From Neptuniibacter sp. (GTDB lineage: Bacteria; Pseudomonadota; Gammaproteobacteria; Pseudomonadales; Balneatricaceae), in NCBI GenBank assembly GCA_030149405.1, contig JASBRM010000132.1:1-12546 (forward strand): 12,546 nt of DNA. Reading direction: 5' to 3'. A model generated the notes under the pieces. It searched no databases. It was not told the DNA's origin and worked only from the letters and a program-made list of their open reading frames with translations. Positions within the stretch are counted from its first letter, which is position 1. Every line of letters begins with the position of its first letter. Both the position numbers and the translations under genes were made by a program. Positions 1 through 6,264 of this stretch are shown here, in pieces.

Positions 1-588
1 GTCATTACGGGTGACATTGACATCATCTACCTCAGGAACCCCAGAAATACCTTTCATAACGCCTTTAGTAGATGGGGTAATGAGAAGCTCGGGTAGCTTT
101 TGATCTTTTTCCAGACCTTCTGCAATCTGGATGCCGCAAAACTCTCGTTCACCTTTAGCGTAGGCGCGCCACATCGAACCAGTGATGTATTGGCGGCAGA
201 TTGCTTCGATCATTACCGGCTTAGCTTTTTGAACAATCCATACAAGCGGGTGCGGAATATCCAGAATATGGCTGTCTGCCAATCCCTGTTCACGGAAGAG
301 TTTGAACCAGTGATTGGATATTGCGTTTAGCGCTGCGCCTTTACCAGGAACACCCTGCATTCCACCTTCGCCGGTCCAGATGCATTCAAAAGCAGAAATG
401 CGGTCACTGATCACCATGACGGCGAGATCAGCATCGGGATGGACGTTGTAACCTTTTTCTTTGATCAGACGTTTACAGTCTTCTTTGGTCAGCCAATAAA
501 CGGAACGTACTTTGCCACTGTGAATCGGTAGATCAGTACGAATGGGAAGGTCGTTATTAACGGCTAATACTTTATCGGCAAGACTCAT
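1..588 (-). CDS. purC: SAICAR synthase, long form (partial, 3' end outside window)
   Basis: Phosphoribosylaminoimidazole-succinocarboxamide synthase, which ligates aspartate to CAIR using ATP in cytoplasmic de novo purine synthesis. The minus-strand frame is open from the ATG at 588 to the left edge, giving 196 residues. The N-terminus [19 protein letters not shown], the ATP-loop segment H23-[30 protein letters not shown] and [12 protein letters not shown] match the roughly 367-aa PurC type of Vibrio and other marine gammaproteobacteria, not the 237-aa E. coli type. About half the protein is therefore missing on the left. The start is supported by AGGA 8 nt upstream and by the conserved N-terminus. 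I saw no clear PurR operator upstream. The next gene on this strand lies 136 bp upstream, separated by a hairpin, so purC probably has its own promoter. Confidence 0.95.
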   Translation of the reverse strand, partial: MSLADKVLAVNNDLPIRTDLPIHSGKVRSVYWLTKEDCKRLIKEKGYNVHPDADLAVMVISDRISAFECIWTGEGGMQGVPGKGAALNAISNHWFKLFREQGLADSHILDIPHPLVWIVQKAKPVMIEAICRQYITGSMWRAYAKGEREFCGIQIAEGLEKDQKLPELLITPSTKGVMKGISGVPEVDDVNVTRND

Positions 589-625
589 TTAACTTGTCCT
601 GTATATGTTCAAAAAAGATTCCAAC

Positions 626-648
626 AGGCTTTCAATGAGATAAAGCCT
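626..648 (-). other. Hairpin in the purC 5' region
   Basis: A 7-bp perfect inverted repeat (AGGCTTT / AAAGCCT, 9-nt loop) lies about 40 nt upstream of the purC start. On the minus strand a run of six T (611-616) follows about 9 nt after the stem. That is too far for a standard intrinsic terminator, but it could be a leader hairpin or weak attenuator. No aptamer-like conservation is recognisable. Confidence 0.25.
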
Positions 649-691
649 AAGAACTATGTAAGCTTGTGTTACTTGATTTGGCTCTGTGACT

Positions 692-722
692 ATTTATTCC
701 TGATATGGGTTCAGGAATAAAT
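692..722 (-). terminator. Hairpin directly after the 72-aa ORF
   Basis: A perfect 12-bp inverted repeat (ATTTATTCCTGA at 692-703, TCAGGAATAAAT at 711-722) encloses a 7-nt loop and begins two bases past the stop codon of the 725-943 gene. The minus-strand RNA has no U-run after the stem, although the arm ends are A/T rich. It may be a weak terminator or an mRNA 3'-end stabiliser separating this gene from purC. Confidence 0.5.
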
Positions 723-724
723 TT

Positions 725-943
725 TCAGCTGTATCGTTTTACGTCCTTTAGCAATGAGCTCAAATCAAGGCCCTGCATTTCAGCCAGTGCTTCCAGATCG
801 TTGGAAGTACGTGGAGGAAGTTTTGTTAGTCGCTCCCGTTCAGCTTTCTGATCATTGATCTTCAGCTGAAGTTTTTCATGTAAAGCGTCCAGTTGCTCGA
901 TAGATAATTGAGAGAGCTGACTGATAAGATCTTCTTCAGTCAT
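725..943 (-). CDS. 72-aa helical protein of unknown function
   Basis: I do not recognise a definite family. Residues about 1-40 are highly charged with heptad-like leucine spacing (SQLSQLSIEQLDALHEKLQL), suggesting a coiled coil or helical dimeriser. A short linker with LPPRTSND and a C-terminal helix EALAEMQGLDLSSLLKDV follow. The helical dimer plus a 'GLDLSSLL' segment faintly recalls the oligomerisation and linker part of H-NS-like proteins, but the DNA-binding end of that family is absent, so this is only a weak suggestion. The gene is supported by an extended -10 promoter at 981-989 and by a hairpin immediately past the stop. The RBS is weak (GAGG about 14 nt from ATG). It is probably monocistronic, between phasin and purC. 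Confidence 0.7.
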   Translation of the reverse strand: MTEEDLISQLSQLSIEQLDALHEKLQLKINDQKAERERLTKLPPRTSNDLEALAEMQGLDLSSLLKDVKRYS

Positions 944-980
944 TAACTCAAGGTGCCTCTACAGCAAAATTGAAGGCTGC

Positions 981-1011
981 ATTATATCAGAACACTCAGT
1001 TAACTGATCAA
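981..1011 (-). promoter_or_regulatory. Extended -10 promoter of the 72-aa gene, with palindrome
   Basis: On the minus strand TGATATAAT (981-989) is a perfect extended -10 element. TTGATC (1006-1011) is a possible -35 at a long 19-nt spacing. The 12-bp perfect palindrome TCAGTTAACTGA (996-1007) sits in the spacer and overlaps the -35, so it could be an operator. The start codon is about 40 nt downstream. Confidence 0.6.
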
Positions 1012-1078
1012 TACACAGGGAAGATAATTTTTAGTTTGAAGGGAAGGGTATTGCTTGTGTAACCTTTTAAAGGCACAA

Positions 1079-1106
1079 AAAAGCCGGATTAAAAAATCCG
1101 GCTTTT
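1079..1106 (-). terminator. Intrinsic terminator of the phasin gene
   Basis: Perfect 12-bp stem (AAAAGCCGGATT / AATCCGGCTTTT) with a 4-nt loop, located 17 bp past the phasin stop codon. On the minus strand the stem runs into six consecutive T, a classic rho-independent terminator. Confidence 0.9.
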
Positions 1107-1123
1107 GAAAATAAGTATCAAAC

Positions 1124-1429
1124 TTACTTAGCGATAGACTGCAGTTCAGACATTGCAGCTTCGCGAGTTTCGTTCGCGATAGAAGTGAAAGCTTCGCCCT
1201 GGCCTTTCAGCAGTTCGAACAGAGCTTTGTTTGCTTCCATGTTGAACTTGATCAGTTCTTCTGGAGTTTTCAGCTCTTTTGCTTTTTCAGCTTCGCTCTG
1301 GAAGAAAGCAGTCAGCTCTTCGCCAGATTTTTTCTGCTGTTCGATAGACTTAGTGATAGCCTGCGCCTGCAGGTTCATCAGAGACTGAACAGTTTCGAAA
1401 GACTTCTGAAAATCAACAGTAGTAGTCAT
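1124..1429 (-). CDS. Phasin family protein
   Basis: Small amphipathic helical protein of the phasin_2 type that coats PHA granules in the cytoplasm and controls their number and size. The 101-aa product starts MTTTVDFQKSFE, is almost wholly helical, Cys-free and Trp-free, and has family-like segments: NLQAQAITKSIEQQKKSGEEL, a Phe-rich middle and 'ANKALFELLKGQGEAFTSIANETREAA'. An upstream in-frame ATG at 1465 would add 12 residues, but the ATG at 1429 has AGGAG at ideal spacing and gives the family-like N-terminus. The gene is monocistronic, with a strong promoter (-10 at 1478-1483) and a strong terminator. Two TTGTGC-N3-GCAC-like palindromes around the promoter suggest control by a PhaR-type repressor. 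No phaC or phaR lies in the window. Confidence 0.9.
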   Translation of the reverse strand: MTTTVDFQKSFETVQSLMNLQAQAITKSIEQQKKSGEELTAFFQSEAEKAKELKTPEELIKFNMEANKALFELLKGQGEAFTSIANETREAAMSELQSIAK

Positions 1430-1452
1430 GTTATTTCTCCTAAAAAAATTTA

Positions 1453-1468
1453 TGTTGCAGTGCACAAT
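1453..1468 (-). promoter_or_regulatory. Putative PhaR-like operator B (phasin leader)
   Basis: On the plus strand the site reads TGTTGCAGTGCACAAT; on the gene strand it is TTGTGC-ACT-GCAACA, an imperfect palindrome centred at 1460. It sits just downstream of the predicted transcription start of the phasin gene. It shares the 12-mer TGTTGCAGTGCA with the site upstream of pat at 6772-6783. The assignment to PhaR is inference from motif style and target gene. Confidence 0.55.
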
Positions 1469-1477
1469 ATGAAAGCC

Positions 1478-1505
1478 ATTGTAGTTGAATTATTGACCAA
1501 GTCAA
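1478..1505 (-). promoter_or_regulatory. Sigma70 promoter of the phasin gene
   Basis: On the minus strand TTGACT (1500-1505) and TACAAT (1478-1483) are separated by 16 bp, each one mismatch from consensus. Predicted transcription start is near 1471, giving a leader of about 40 nt. Confidence 0.75.
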
Positions 1506-1510
1506 CACTT

Positions 1511-1531
1511 TTTTTGTGCGGTGCACAAAAA
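1511..1531. promoter_or_regulatory. Putative PhaR-like operator A (upstream of -35)
   Basis: Perfect 9-bp inverted repeat TTTTTGTGC / GCACAAAAA with a 3-nt GGT spacer, centred at 1521. It ends 5 bp upstream of the phasin -35 element and 61 bp from the centre of operator B, close to six helical turns. The core TTGTGC-N3-GCACAA matches the half-sites of operator B. Confidence 0.6.
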
Positions 1532-1653
1532 TATTAAATTCCTATTCTGTAGCACTGTATTAGCTGTCTATTAAAGAATGATGTCTGGACCTGAGGTATA
1601 CAAATTGATCTAATGTGCGCCCTCATTAAAGTAAGCAGATATGTGAAAACAAA

Positions 1654-2583
1654 ATGGCAGGTTTAGAAACCATACTGATGCTTTTTGTCCTGATCGGCTT
1701 GGGCTATCTGGGCAAGCGAACGGTATTGCGGGAACAGTCGATGGCACCGTTGAATCTGTTTGTGTTTTATTTTGCGATACCTGCTCTGCTATTTAACTCA
1801 GTTTATAAACTCTCGATTGATTCAATCTTTCAGCCTTTGGCGATGTTGGCGTTTTTGTTGGCTGTTGTGGCTACAGCACTGATTGCTGCTTTTGGTTGTG
1901 CACTGTTTTTTTCAGAACGTAATAAAGAAGCATTAGTCATCCGAGCACTCAATGGCACCTTCTCTAACTATGCCTATATGGGAATCCCTGTTGTTTTCGG
2001 GTTGTTGGGTGAAGACGCCTATGGCGCAATGATCTGCATAATTCTGTTGGGTAATGTCTTCCAGATCGGAGGCACCCAGTTTCTTATGGAGAGCCTCCGC
2101 CATGAAGGGCAGGGAGCCAGTCAGATTTTGAGGATTCTGGACAAGGCTTTGCTACGCAGCCCAATCGTGATTCCTACTTTTCTGGGTGTGCTGGTCTCCG
2201 CTACCCAGATTGATTTACCTAAGGTACTGGTCGACTCTCTGGAAATGCTGGCGCCAGCAACTGTTCCTGTTGCATTGTTCTGTCTTGGAGCAGGTCTGGA
2301 GTTTCGGACACTGCGTGAAAGTAAGGCGGAATTGTTCTGGCTGGTGGTGGTGAAGCTCGTAGTGCACCCACTGTTGACCTGGATTACTTTCAGAGTGCTC
2401 GGTATCGAAGACCAGAACTGGTTTATGGCTGCTATCTTGCTGGCGGCTTTGCCTACCGGAGCATTAGCACATGTGATGGCTGCTCGGTATGACGTAAAAG
2501 AGAAAGAGACATCACTAACTGTTGTGCTTTCGACACTGGCTTCAATTGTCAGTGTAACCGTCTGGGTATCGTTGCTGGGCTAA
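1654..2583 (+). CDS. AEC (auxin efflux carrier) family transporter
   Basis: Inner-membrane secondary transporter of the AEC/MTR1-type family (PF03547). Members move small organic acids or are uncharacterised; the substrate cannot be read from sequence. The 309-aa length is typical. About ten hydrophobic helices are visible in two halves of five, starting ETILMLFVLIGLGYLGKRTVL and ending LTVVLSTLASIVSVTVWVSLLG. The conserved half-repeat motifs are present: NGTFSNYAYMGIPVVFGLLG in helix 4 and the matching 'AAILLAALPTGALAHVMAARYDV' in helix 9. The ATG at 1654 has only a weak RBS; an ATG at 1641 is followed at once by a stop. It appears monocistronic and converges with the nucleoid-associated gene, 37 bp apart. 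Confidence 0.88.
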   Translation: MAGLETILMLFVLIGLGYLGKRTVLREQSMAPLNLFVFYFAIPALLFNSVYKLSIDSIFQPLAMLAFLLAVVATALIAAFGCALFFSERNKEALVIRALNGTFSNYAYMGIPVVFGLLGEDAYGAMICIILLGNVFQIGGTQFLMESLRHEGQGASQILRILDKALLRSPIVIPTFLGVLVSATQIDLPKVLVDSLEMLAPATVPVALFCLGAGLEFRTLRESKAELFWLVVVKLVVHPLLTWITFRVLGIEDQNWFMAAILLAALPTGALAHVMAARYDVKEKETSLTVVLSTLASIVSVTVWVSLLG

Positions 2584-2600
2584 GGCCTGTTAACAGGCCT
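2583..2600. terminator. Palindrome between convergent genes, possible terminator
   Basis: AGGCCTGTTAACAGGCCT is an 18-bp perfect palindrome beginning at the last base of the transporter stop codon. As RNA it would fold to a 7-bp GC-rich stem with a UUAA loop on either strand. There is no U-run on either side, so intrinsic termination is uncertain. Confidence 0.4.
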
Positions 2601-2620
2601 GAGAATGTGGAGCTGAGGAA

Positions 2621-3688
2621 CTAGTCCTCCTGCTCCAGAATTTCTCTGAGCTGGTTAACCACTTTACTGGGTAAACGGTTAATCACGACACGACCATTTT
2701 CCTCATCAAATTCGATTGCCTGATTGGAACCTATGCTGCCGAATGAGCGTTTTGCCAGTTCCAGATTCCAGTTGTCTGCTTTGACTCTGACTTTAGCAAA
2801 ACGGTTGATGGTACTGGTGTGGGGTTGGAACTCCTGACTGACATTGTATGGACCTTTATTGGCAAACTTACCGAAGGTGCCTGCGATCGTCTCAGCTTGT
2901 TCTGGTGGAATGTAGGCGTCAAACAGGTTTTCAATGTCATTAAGGTTGGCGGGTTCCCTTTCCGCTTTTTGTCGTTCCAGATAGCTGACAACATCCTCAA
3001 CAACAGCATCTTTCTTTTCAGTCAGATCGTTTTGATTACAGAAATCACGCGCTGCACGGATCAGCTCGCCAGTTGATTTCTTGGAGGGTGTTACATCAGT
3101 ACAGCCAAAAGCAGATGAGAAGTAGTGAGTAATTTCCCCTTTTTCTTTACTGCCGATGAAACTCAGATAGCTGTCCTGCTTCTTCTTGAAAGTACTGATA
3201 TTGATGCGCATGGCCTGGTGCAGTTGATCCAGATTCACTTCCATCACCTCAGTCGGGCGCAGATTGTTATCAAACACAATGCTGGATTTGTCCCTTACCA
3301 GCGCAACCAGCATAAAGTCATAGCGATCACTGGAGTAAAGTGCGAACAACACATACCCACCATAGGCGGTATGCGCAGATGGGCTGTTAATCGCCAGCAT
3401 CAGTTGCGCCATACTTTTCTCAGTCAGTTGCTCGAAGTTCTGCTCATCCCACTCTGATTTGCTGAATGTCTCAAAAGCGGAGATAAACGGAAAACTGTCT
3501 TCATTTTCCTGATTGAATGCTCCATGAGTCAGGCTGGAGCGGCGGCTGAAAGCGGTGTAGAGGGTATCAAACAACTGGCGCGCCATTGAGTCTGTAACTG
3601 GGATAATGCCGCCACGGTCAGAGATTTTTGCCGGTGCTTCATCCGATTCTTTCAGCAGTTCCCGAATGGCCAGTTGTTTAAGTTCCAT
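2621..3688 (-). CDS. Nucleoid-associated protein, YejK/NdpA family
   Basis: Member of the 37-kDa nucleoid-associated protein family (PF04245), cytoplasmic DNA-associated proteins whose molecular function is not settled. The 355-aa product is slightly longer than E. coli YejK (335 aa). It shows the expected order: N-terminus MELKQLAIRELLKE, the region GGYVLFALYSSDRYDFMLVALVRDKSS (about 110-136), VMEVNLDQLHQAMRINIS, then YLSFIGSKEKGEITHYFSSAFGC, and the C-terminal FAKVRVKADNWNLELAK / VVINRLPSKVVNQLREIL. Similarity to YejK itself is modest, so it may be a paralogous branch, and I leave the symbol blank. It is transcribed divergently from yaeQ across 98 bp. A possible TACAAT -10 lies at 3723-3728. 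Confidence 0.85.
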   Translation of the reverse strand: MELKQLAIRELLKESDEAPAKISDRGGIIPVTDSMARQLFDTLYTAFSRRSSLTHGAFNQENEDSFPFISAFETFSKSEWDEQNFEQLTEKSMAQLMLAINSPSAHTAYGGYVLFALYSSDRYDFMLVALVRDKSSIVFDNNLRPTEVMEVNLDQLHQAMRINISTFKKKQDSYLSFIGSKEKGEITHYFSSAFGCTDVTPSKKSTGELIRAARDFCNQNDLTEKKDAVVEDVVSYLERQKAEREPANLNDIENLFDAYIPPEQAETIAGTFGKFANKGPYNVSQEFQPHTSTINRFAKVRVKADNWNLELAKRSFGSIGSNQAIEFDEENGRVVINRLPSKVVNQLREILEQED

Positions 3689-3722
3689 AGTGATTCCGTA
3701 GCTCTAGCAATAAAGAGTGTGA

Positions 3723-3764
3723 ATTGTATTTAAAAGCGAGGTAGCTTGCAGTATAAAGGTGCAA
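3723..3764. promoter_or_regulatory. Divergent promoter region, yejK-like gene and yaeQ
   Basis: On the plus strand TTTAAA (3729-3734) and TATAAA (3752-3757) are 17 bp apart and could drive yaeQ. The -10 is bracketed by the inverted repeat TTGCA (3746-3750) / TGCAA (3760-3764), a possible operator. On the minus strand TACAAT (3723-3728) with a weak CTGCAA (3746-3751) could drive the nucleoid-associated gene. The two promoters would overlap back to back. Confidence 0.4.
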
Positions 3765-3786
3765 ATTTCACAGAGCTGGACTCATC

Positions 3787-4320
3787 ATGGCGTTAAAACC
3801 CACCATCCATAAGGCAAACGTTAATATTGTGGATATGAATCGTGATATTTATGCCACAGAAAAACTTACTCTGGCTTTACACCCTTCAGAAACAGCTACG
3901 CGAATGATGGTGCGCCTTCTGGCCTATGTGATCAACTACGATACGGATCTGAGTTTCACTAAAGGTCTTTCTTCAACGGATGAACCGGATCTTTGGATTG
4001 TAAGGCCAGAAGGCACAGTAGACTGCTGGATTGAAGTTGGTCAGGCGTCTCCAGAAAGGTTACGCAAAGCGGTGAGCCGGGCTGAGAAAATTCGTCTCTA
4101 TGCTTATGGAAGTGAGGCAGATATCTGGTGGTCAAAGCAGGGCGGTGATATTTCCGGGTTACCCAAAACAGAAGTGTATCAATTACCTGCTGAACAGGTT
4201 GATCCTCTGGCAGAAATCTGTGATCGCAATATGGATCTCACCGTTACCCTCAGTGAAGAACAATTGTTTATCAGTGCGGGTGAGCAACAGTTCGAAGTAA
4301 GTATCCATCGTTTGGTTTAA
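3787..4320 (+). CDS. yaeQ: YaeQ family protein
   Basis: The 177-aa product aligns end to end with E. coli YaeQ (181 aa). It shares MALKxTIxKAxVNxxDMxR, LALHPSETxxRMMVRLLAY, FTKGLSSTDEPDLW, WIEVGQ and IWWSKQ. YaeQ has a PD-(D/E)XK nuclease-like fold; the candidate motif here is P67-D68 followed by E83-V-G85-Q86, but no nuclease activity is established as far as I know. The E. coli gene was first linked to suppression of the loss of the elongation factor RfaH, and its role remains unclear. It heads a rightward cluster with the CWC/DUF5522 gene (37-bp gap) and the PP-loop gene, so co-transcription is likely. The RBS is weak (GAG about 13 nt upstream). Confidence 0.92.
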   Translation: MALKPTIHKANVNIVDMNRDIYATEKLTLALHPSETATRMMVRLLAYVINYDTDLSFTKGLSSTDEPDLWIVRPEGTVDCWIEVGQASPERLRKAVSRAEKIRLYAYGSEADIWWSKQGGDISGLPKTEVYQLPAEQVDPLAEICDRNMDLTVTLSEEQLFISAGEQQFEVSIHRLV

Positions 4321-4357
4321 TGTTGAGTCAACTGATAATATCGCAGCCCCCTACAAC

Positions 4358-4735
4358 GTGTTGACTGAGAGGTCCATCATCAATAAGCAATGTTCTGAGT
4401 GTGGTGTTGAGTTTCATTGCAGTACTTCACCTGGCTGCAAGGGCTGCTGGTGTGATGCTTACCCTGCAATAATGCCGCTGGACTTTTCACAGGGTTGCCG
4501 ATGCGCTGACTGTCTGCAGGCGGCAATTCACGACAGGGTCAGTGAAACATTAAAGTCCAGGCCCATTGCTGAAGTGGTGGACCTAGCGAAGCCTTTTGCT
4601 ACTTCACAAGAGCTTCAGGAAGGCATCGATTACAGAGTTGAACAGGGAAGCTATGTGTTCAGTTCTTGGTATCACCTGAAACGTGGTTACTGCTGCGGCA
4701 ATGGTTGTCGCCACTGTCCTTACCCTAAAAACTAA
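4358..4735 (+). CDS. Cysteine-rich CWC / DUF5522 fusion protein
   Basis: 125-aa probable zinc-binding protein. The N-terminal half has the cysteine-rich CWC pattern: C12-x2-C15, C21, C27, C30-W31-C32 and C47-x-C49-x2-C52. The C-terminal half ends in the DUF5522 signature F-x(3)-YHLKRGYCCGNGCRHCPY, with C112, C113, C117 and C120. No function is known for either domain. The frame opens only from 4301 and holds no ATG before the Cys-rich part; the best starts are GTG 4358 or TTG 4361, neither with a good RBS, so the start is uncertain. Translation may be coupled to yaeQ, 37 bp upstream; the PP-loop gene follows 21 bp downstream. Confidence 0.85.
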   Translation: MLTERSIINKQCSECGVEFHCSTSPGCKGCWCDAYPAIMPLDFSQGCRCADCLQAAIHDRVSETLKSRPIAEVVDLAKPFATSQELQEGIDYRVEQGSYVFSSWYHLKRGYCCGNGCRHCPYPKN

Positions 4736-4756
4736 GATTCCATCTGAGTGAATTCC

Positions 4757-5431
4757 ATGAAGAAAAAACTGATGATGTCCTGGAGCACGGGCAAAGACAG
4801 CGCCTGGAGCCTTTATCAGCTCCAGCAGCAGGATGAATACGAGATTATTGGCCTGTTCTGTACCATTAATAAGAAGTTTGCTCGAACAGCCATGCACGCG
4901 GTTCGTGTTGAGCTGCTACTGGAACAGGCAAAACAGATTGGTCTTCCTCTGGATATTATTGAAATTCCTTACCCCTGCAGCAATGAACAATACGCTGAAA
5001 TTATGCAGGAGTTTATCGATCAGATAACAGCCAGAGGCGTTGAATGCTGCGCTTTTGGGGATTTGTTTTTGGAAGATATTCGTCAGTATCGGGTCACTCA
5101 ACTTCAGGGCACAGGTATTGAGCCGGTTTTTCCGCTGTGGGGGGAGCCTACGGATCAGTTGGGAAGAAAGATGATTGCTGCGGGTTTGAAAACTGTCATC
5201 ACCTGCGTGGATCCCAAACAGCTGGATGCGTCGTTTGTTGGGCGTGAGTATACAGAGCAATTCCTGAATGACTTACCAGACTCTGTAGATCCCTGTGGCG
5301 AAAACGGTGAATTTCATAGCTTTGTATTTGACGCCCCAATCTTTAAACAGCCTATTGCTATCGAAGTGACTGAGGTGGTGGAGCGGGAAGGGTTTGTGTT
5401 TGCTGATGTGATTAGTGTTAACAGGCCCTAG
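4757..5431 (+). CDS. Dph6-like PP-loop ATPase (ATP_bind_4)
   Basis: Adenine-nucleotide alpha-hydrolase-fold protein of the diphthine-ammonia ligase family (PF01902). The N-terminal PP-loop S8-W-S-T-G-K-D-S15 binds ATP. The family signature G181-E-N-G-E-F-H187-S-F-V is intact, as are FGDLFLEDIRQYR and the 'PVFPLWG' region. Bacteria do not make diphthamide, so the product probably adenylates and amidates another substrate; that is inference. At 224 aa it is the short bacterial type, with no RidA-like extension. I chose ATG 4757 (GAGTG 6 nt upstream) over a GTG at 4748 that adds three residues. It is the last gene of the yaeQ cluster and converges with the arfB operon. Confidence 0.88.
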   Translation: MKKKLMMSWSTGKDSAWSLYQLQQQDEYEIIGLFCTINKKFARTAMHAVRVELLLEQAKQIGLPLDIIEIPYPCSNEQYAEIMQEFIDQITARGVECCAFGDLFLEDIRQYRVTQLQGTGIEPVFPLWGEPTDQLGRKMIAAGLKTVITCVDPKQLDASFVGREYTEQFLNDLPDSVDPCGENGEFHSFVFDAPIFKQPIAIEVTEVVEREGFVFADVISVNRP

Positions 5432-5472
5432 GAAAACGGCGACTTAACCAGAATAAAAGCGGGTTGAGCATA

Positions 5473-5751
5473 TTAGTGAATCTTCAGCCCGTAAAAGCCA
5501 ACCCAGACGGACAACATCCAAAGCAGAGAAAATGGGATCAGAAGAATCCCGGCAACGACTCTGACCCATACTTTCTTATTCATTATCAGGGAAGCGAATC
5601 CAATAAAGAGTCCCCAGCAGACCAGAGGTACCAGCAGATAAAAAGCGATTTCCTGAGACCGGCTGTACTCATCGATAAACCGATATGTCCAGGCAACAAT
5701 ACTTAAAAGAGCTGAACAAGTTGCGAATACAGGAAAACATTTTGTACCCAT
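5473..5751 (-). CDS. Small three-helix membrane protein, unknown
   Basis: 92-aa hydrophobic protein with three likely transmembrane segments: about residues 6-24, 35-58 (IAFYLLVPLVCWGLFIGFAS) and 63-86 (VWVRVVAGILLIPFSLLWML). A short positively charged NKK loop lies between the last two. I do not recognise a family. The ATG at 5751 overlaps the arfB stop codon by one base (TGATG on the minus strand), a sign of translational coupling; a TTG at 5754 would add one residue. A plus-strand ORF over the same bases is polar and low-complexity and is judged a shadow. Confidence 0.72.
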   Translation of the reverse strand: MGTKCFPVFATCSALLSIVAWTYRFIDEYSRSQEIAFYLLVPLVCWGLFIGFASLIMNKKVWVRVVAGILLIPFSLLWMLSVWVGFYGLKIH

Positions 5752-6164
5752 CAATAATCAACCCGGCCACGGTTCTTTTTAGTCTGGCCTCGCTTTGTTT
5801 TTTTATCCAAACGTTTTCTCTGAGAGCTTTTAGTTGGTTTGGTCGCTCGTCGGGCTTTCTGGATCTTTGTGGCGTTCAGAATAAGGTCTTTCAGGCGTTC
5901 TAAAGCCGCTTCTTTATTACGCTCAAGCTCCCTGTATTGTTGAGCTTTAATGATAATTACCCCTTCTGAATTGATGCGTTGATCACTCAGTGCCAGCAAA
6001 CGCTCTTTGTAAAAATCTGGCAGGGAAGAGCGCTTAATATCAAAACGCAGATGAATGGCATTAGAAACTTTATTCACGTTTTGACCTCCGCTGCCCTGAG
6101 CGCGGATGGCGTTCATCTCAATTTCTGCATCTGGGATGGATACACGGCTGGAAATTTCGAGCAT
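5751..6164 (-). CDS. arfB: Peptidyl-tRNA hydrolase ArfB (ribosome rescue)
   Basis: Codon-independent peptidyl-tRNA hydrolase that rescues ribosomes stalled at mRNA ends, releasing the nascent chain without a stop codon. The 137-aa length matches E. coli ArfB/YaeJ (140 aa). The catalytic G-G-Q lies near residues 26-28 in RAQGSGGQNVNKVSNAIHLR. A class-I release-factor-like domain fills residues 1-100, followed by a strongly basic tail (KARRATKPTKSSQRKRLDKK) that in the family threads into the mRNA entry channel. The start ATG 6164 has AGGA 7 nt upstream. A 14-bp palindrome lies in the leader at 6187-6200. It is the first gene of a two-gene unit with the small membrane protein. Confidence 0.95.
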   Translation of the reverse strand: MLEISSRVSIPDAEIEMNAIRAQGSGGQNVNKVSNAIHLRFDIKRSSLPDFYKERLLALSDQRINSEGVIIIKAQQYRELERNKEAALERLKDLILNATKIQKARRATKPTKSSQRKRLDKKTKRGQTKKNRGRVDY

Positions 6165-6186
6165 TTGGGAATCCTGTGTGAAAATG

Positions 6187-6200
6187 TTTCCAGCTGGAAA
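6187..6200. repeat. 14-bp palindrome in the arfB leader
   Basis: TTTCCAGCTGGAAA is a perfect palindrome starting 23 bp upstream of the arfB start. It may be an operator or may arise by chance: roughly one 14-bp perfect palindrome is expected in a window of this size. Confidence 0.35.
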
Positions 6201-6264
6201 GAGGGTATTGCTGTAAGTTACGGGTGTTCTGAGGGGAGAATATCAAATGGAGCAGGAAAATAAG

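Noticed and set aside
4320..4364. ATG overlapping the yaeQ stop, opening a 14-codon frame into the CWC gene
   Set aside because: Out of frame with the CWC protein and ends in it; a frameshift near the CCCCC run is possible but cannot be shown without related sequences.
5460..5491. Imperfect hairpin (CGGGTTGA / TCAGCCCG) between convergent dph6-like and membrane-protein genes
   Set aside because: Needs a G-U pair and a 16-nt loop, lies inside the membrane-protein coding end, and no U-run follows.
5464..5706. Plus-strand 80-codon ORF opposite the small membrane protein
   Set aside because: Polar, low-complexity product with no RBS or family likeness; the minus-strand frame gives a coherent three-helix membrane protein coupled to arfB.
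6187..6200. Arm-to-arm palindrome near arfB as a strong operator claim
   Set aside because: About one 14-bp perfect palindrome is expected by chance in this window; kept only as a low-confidence repeat.
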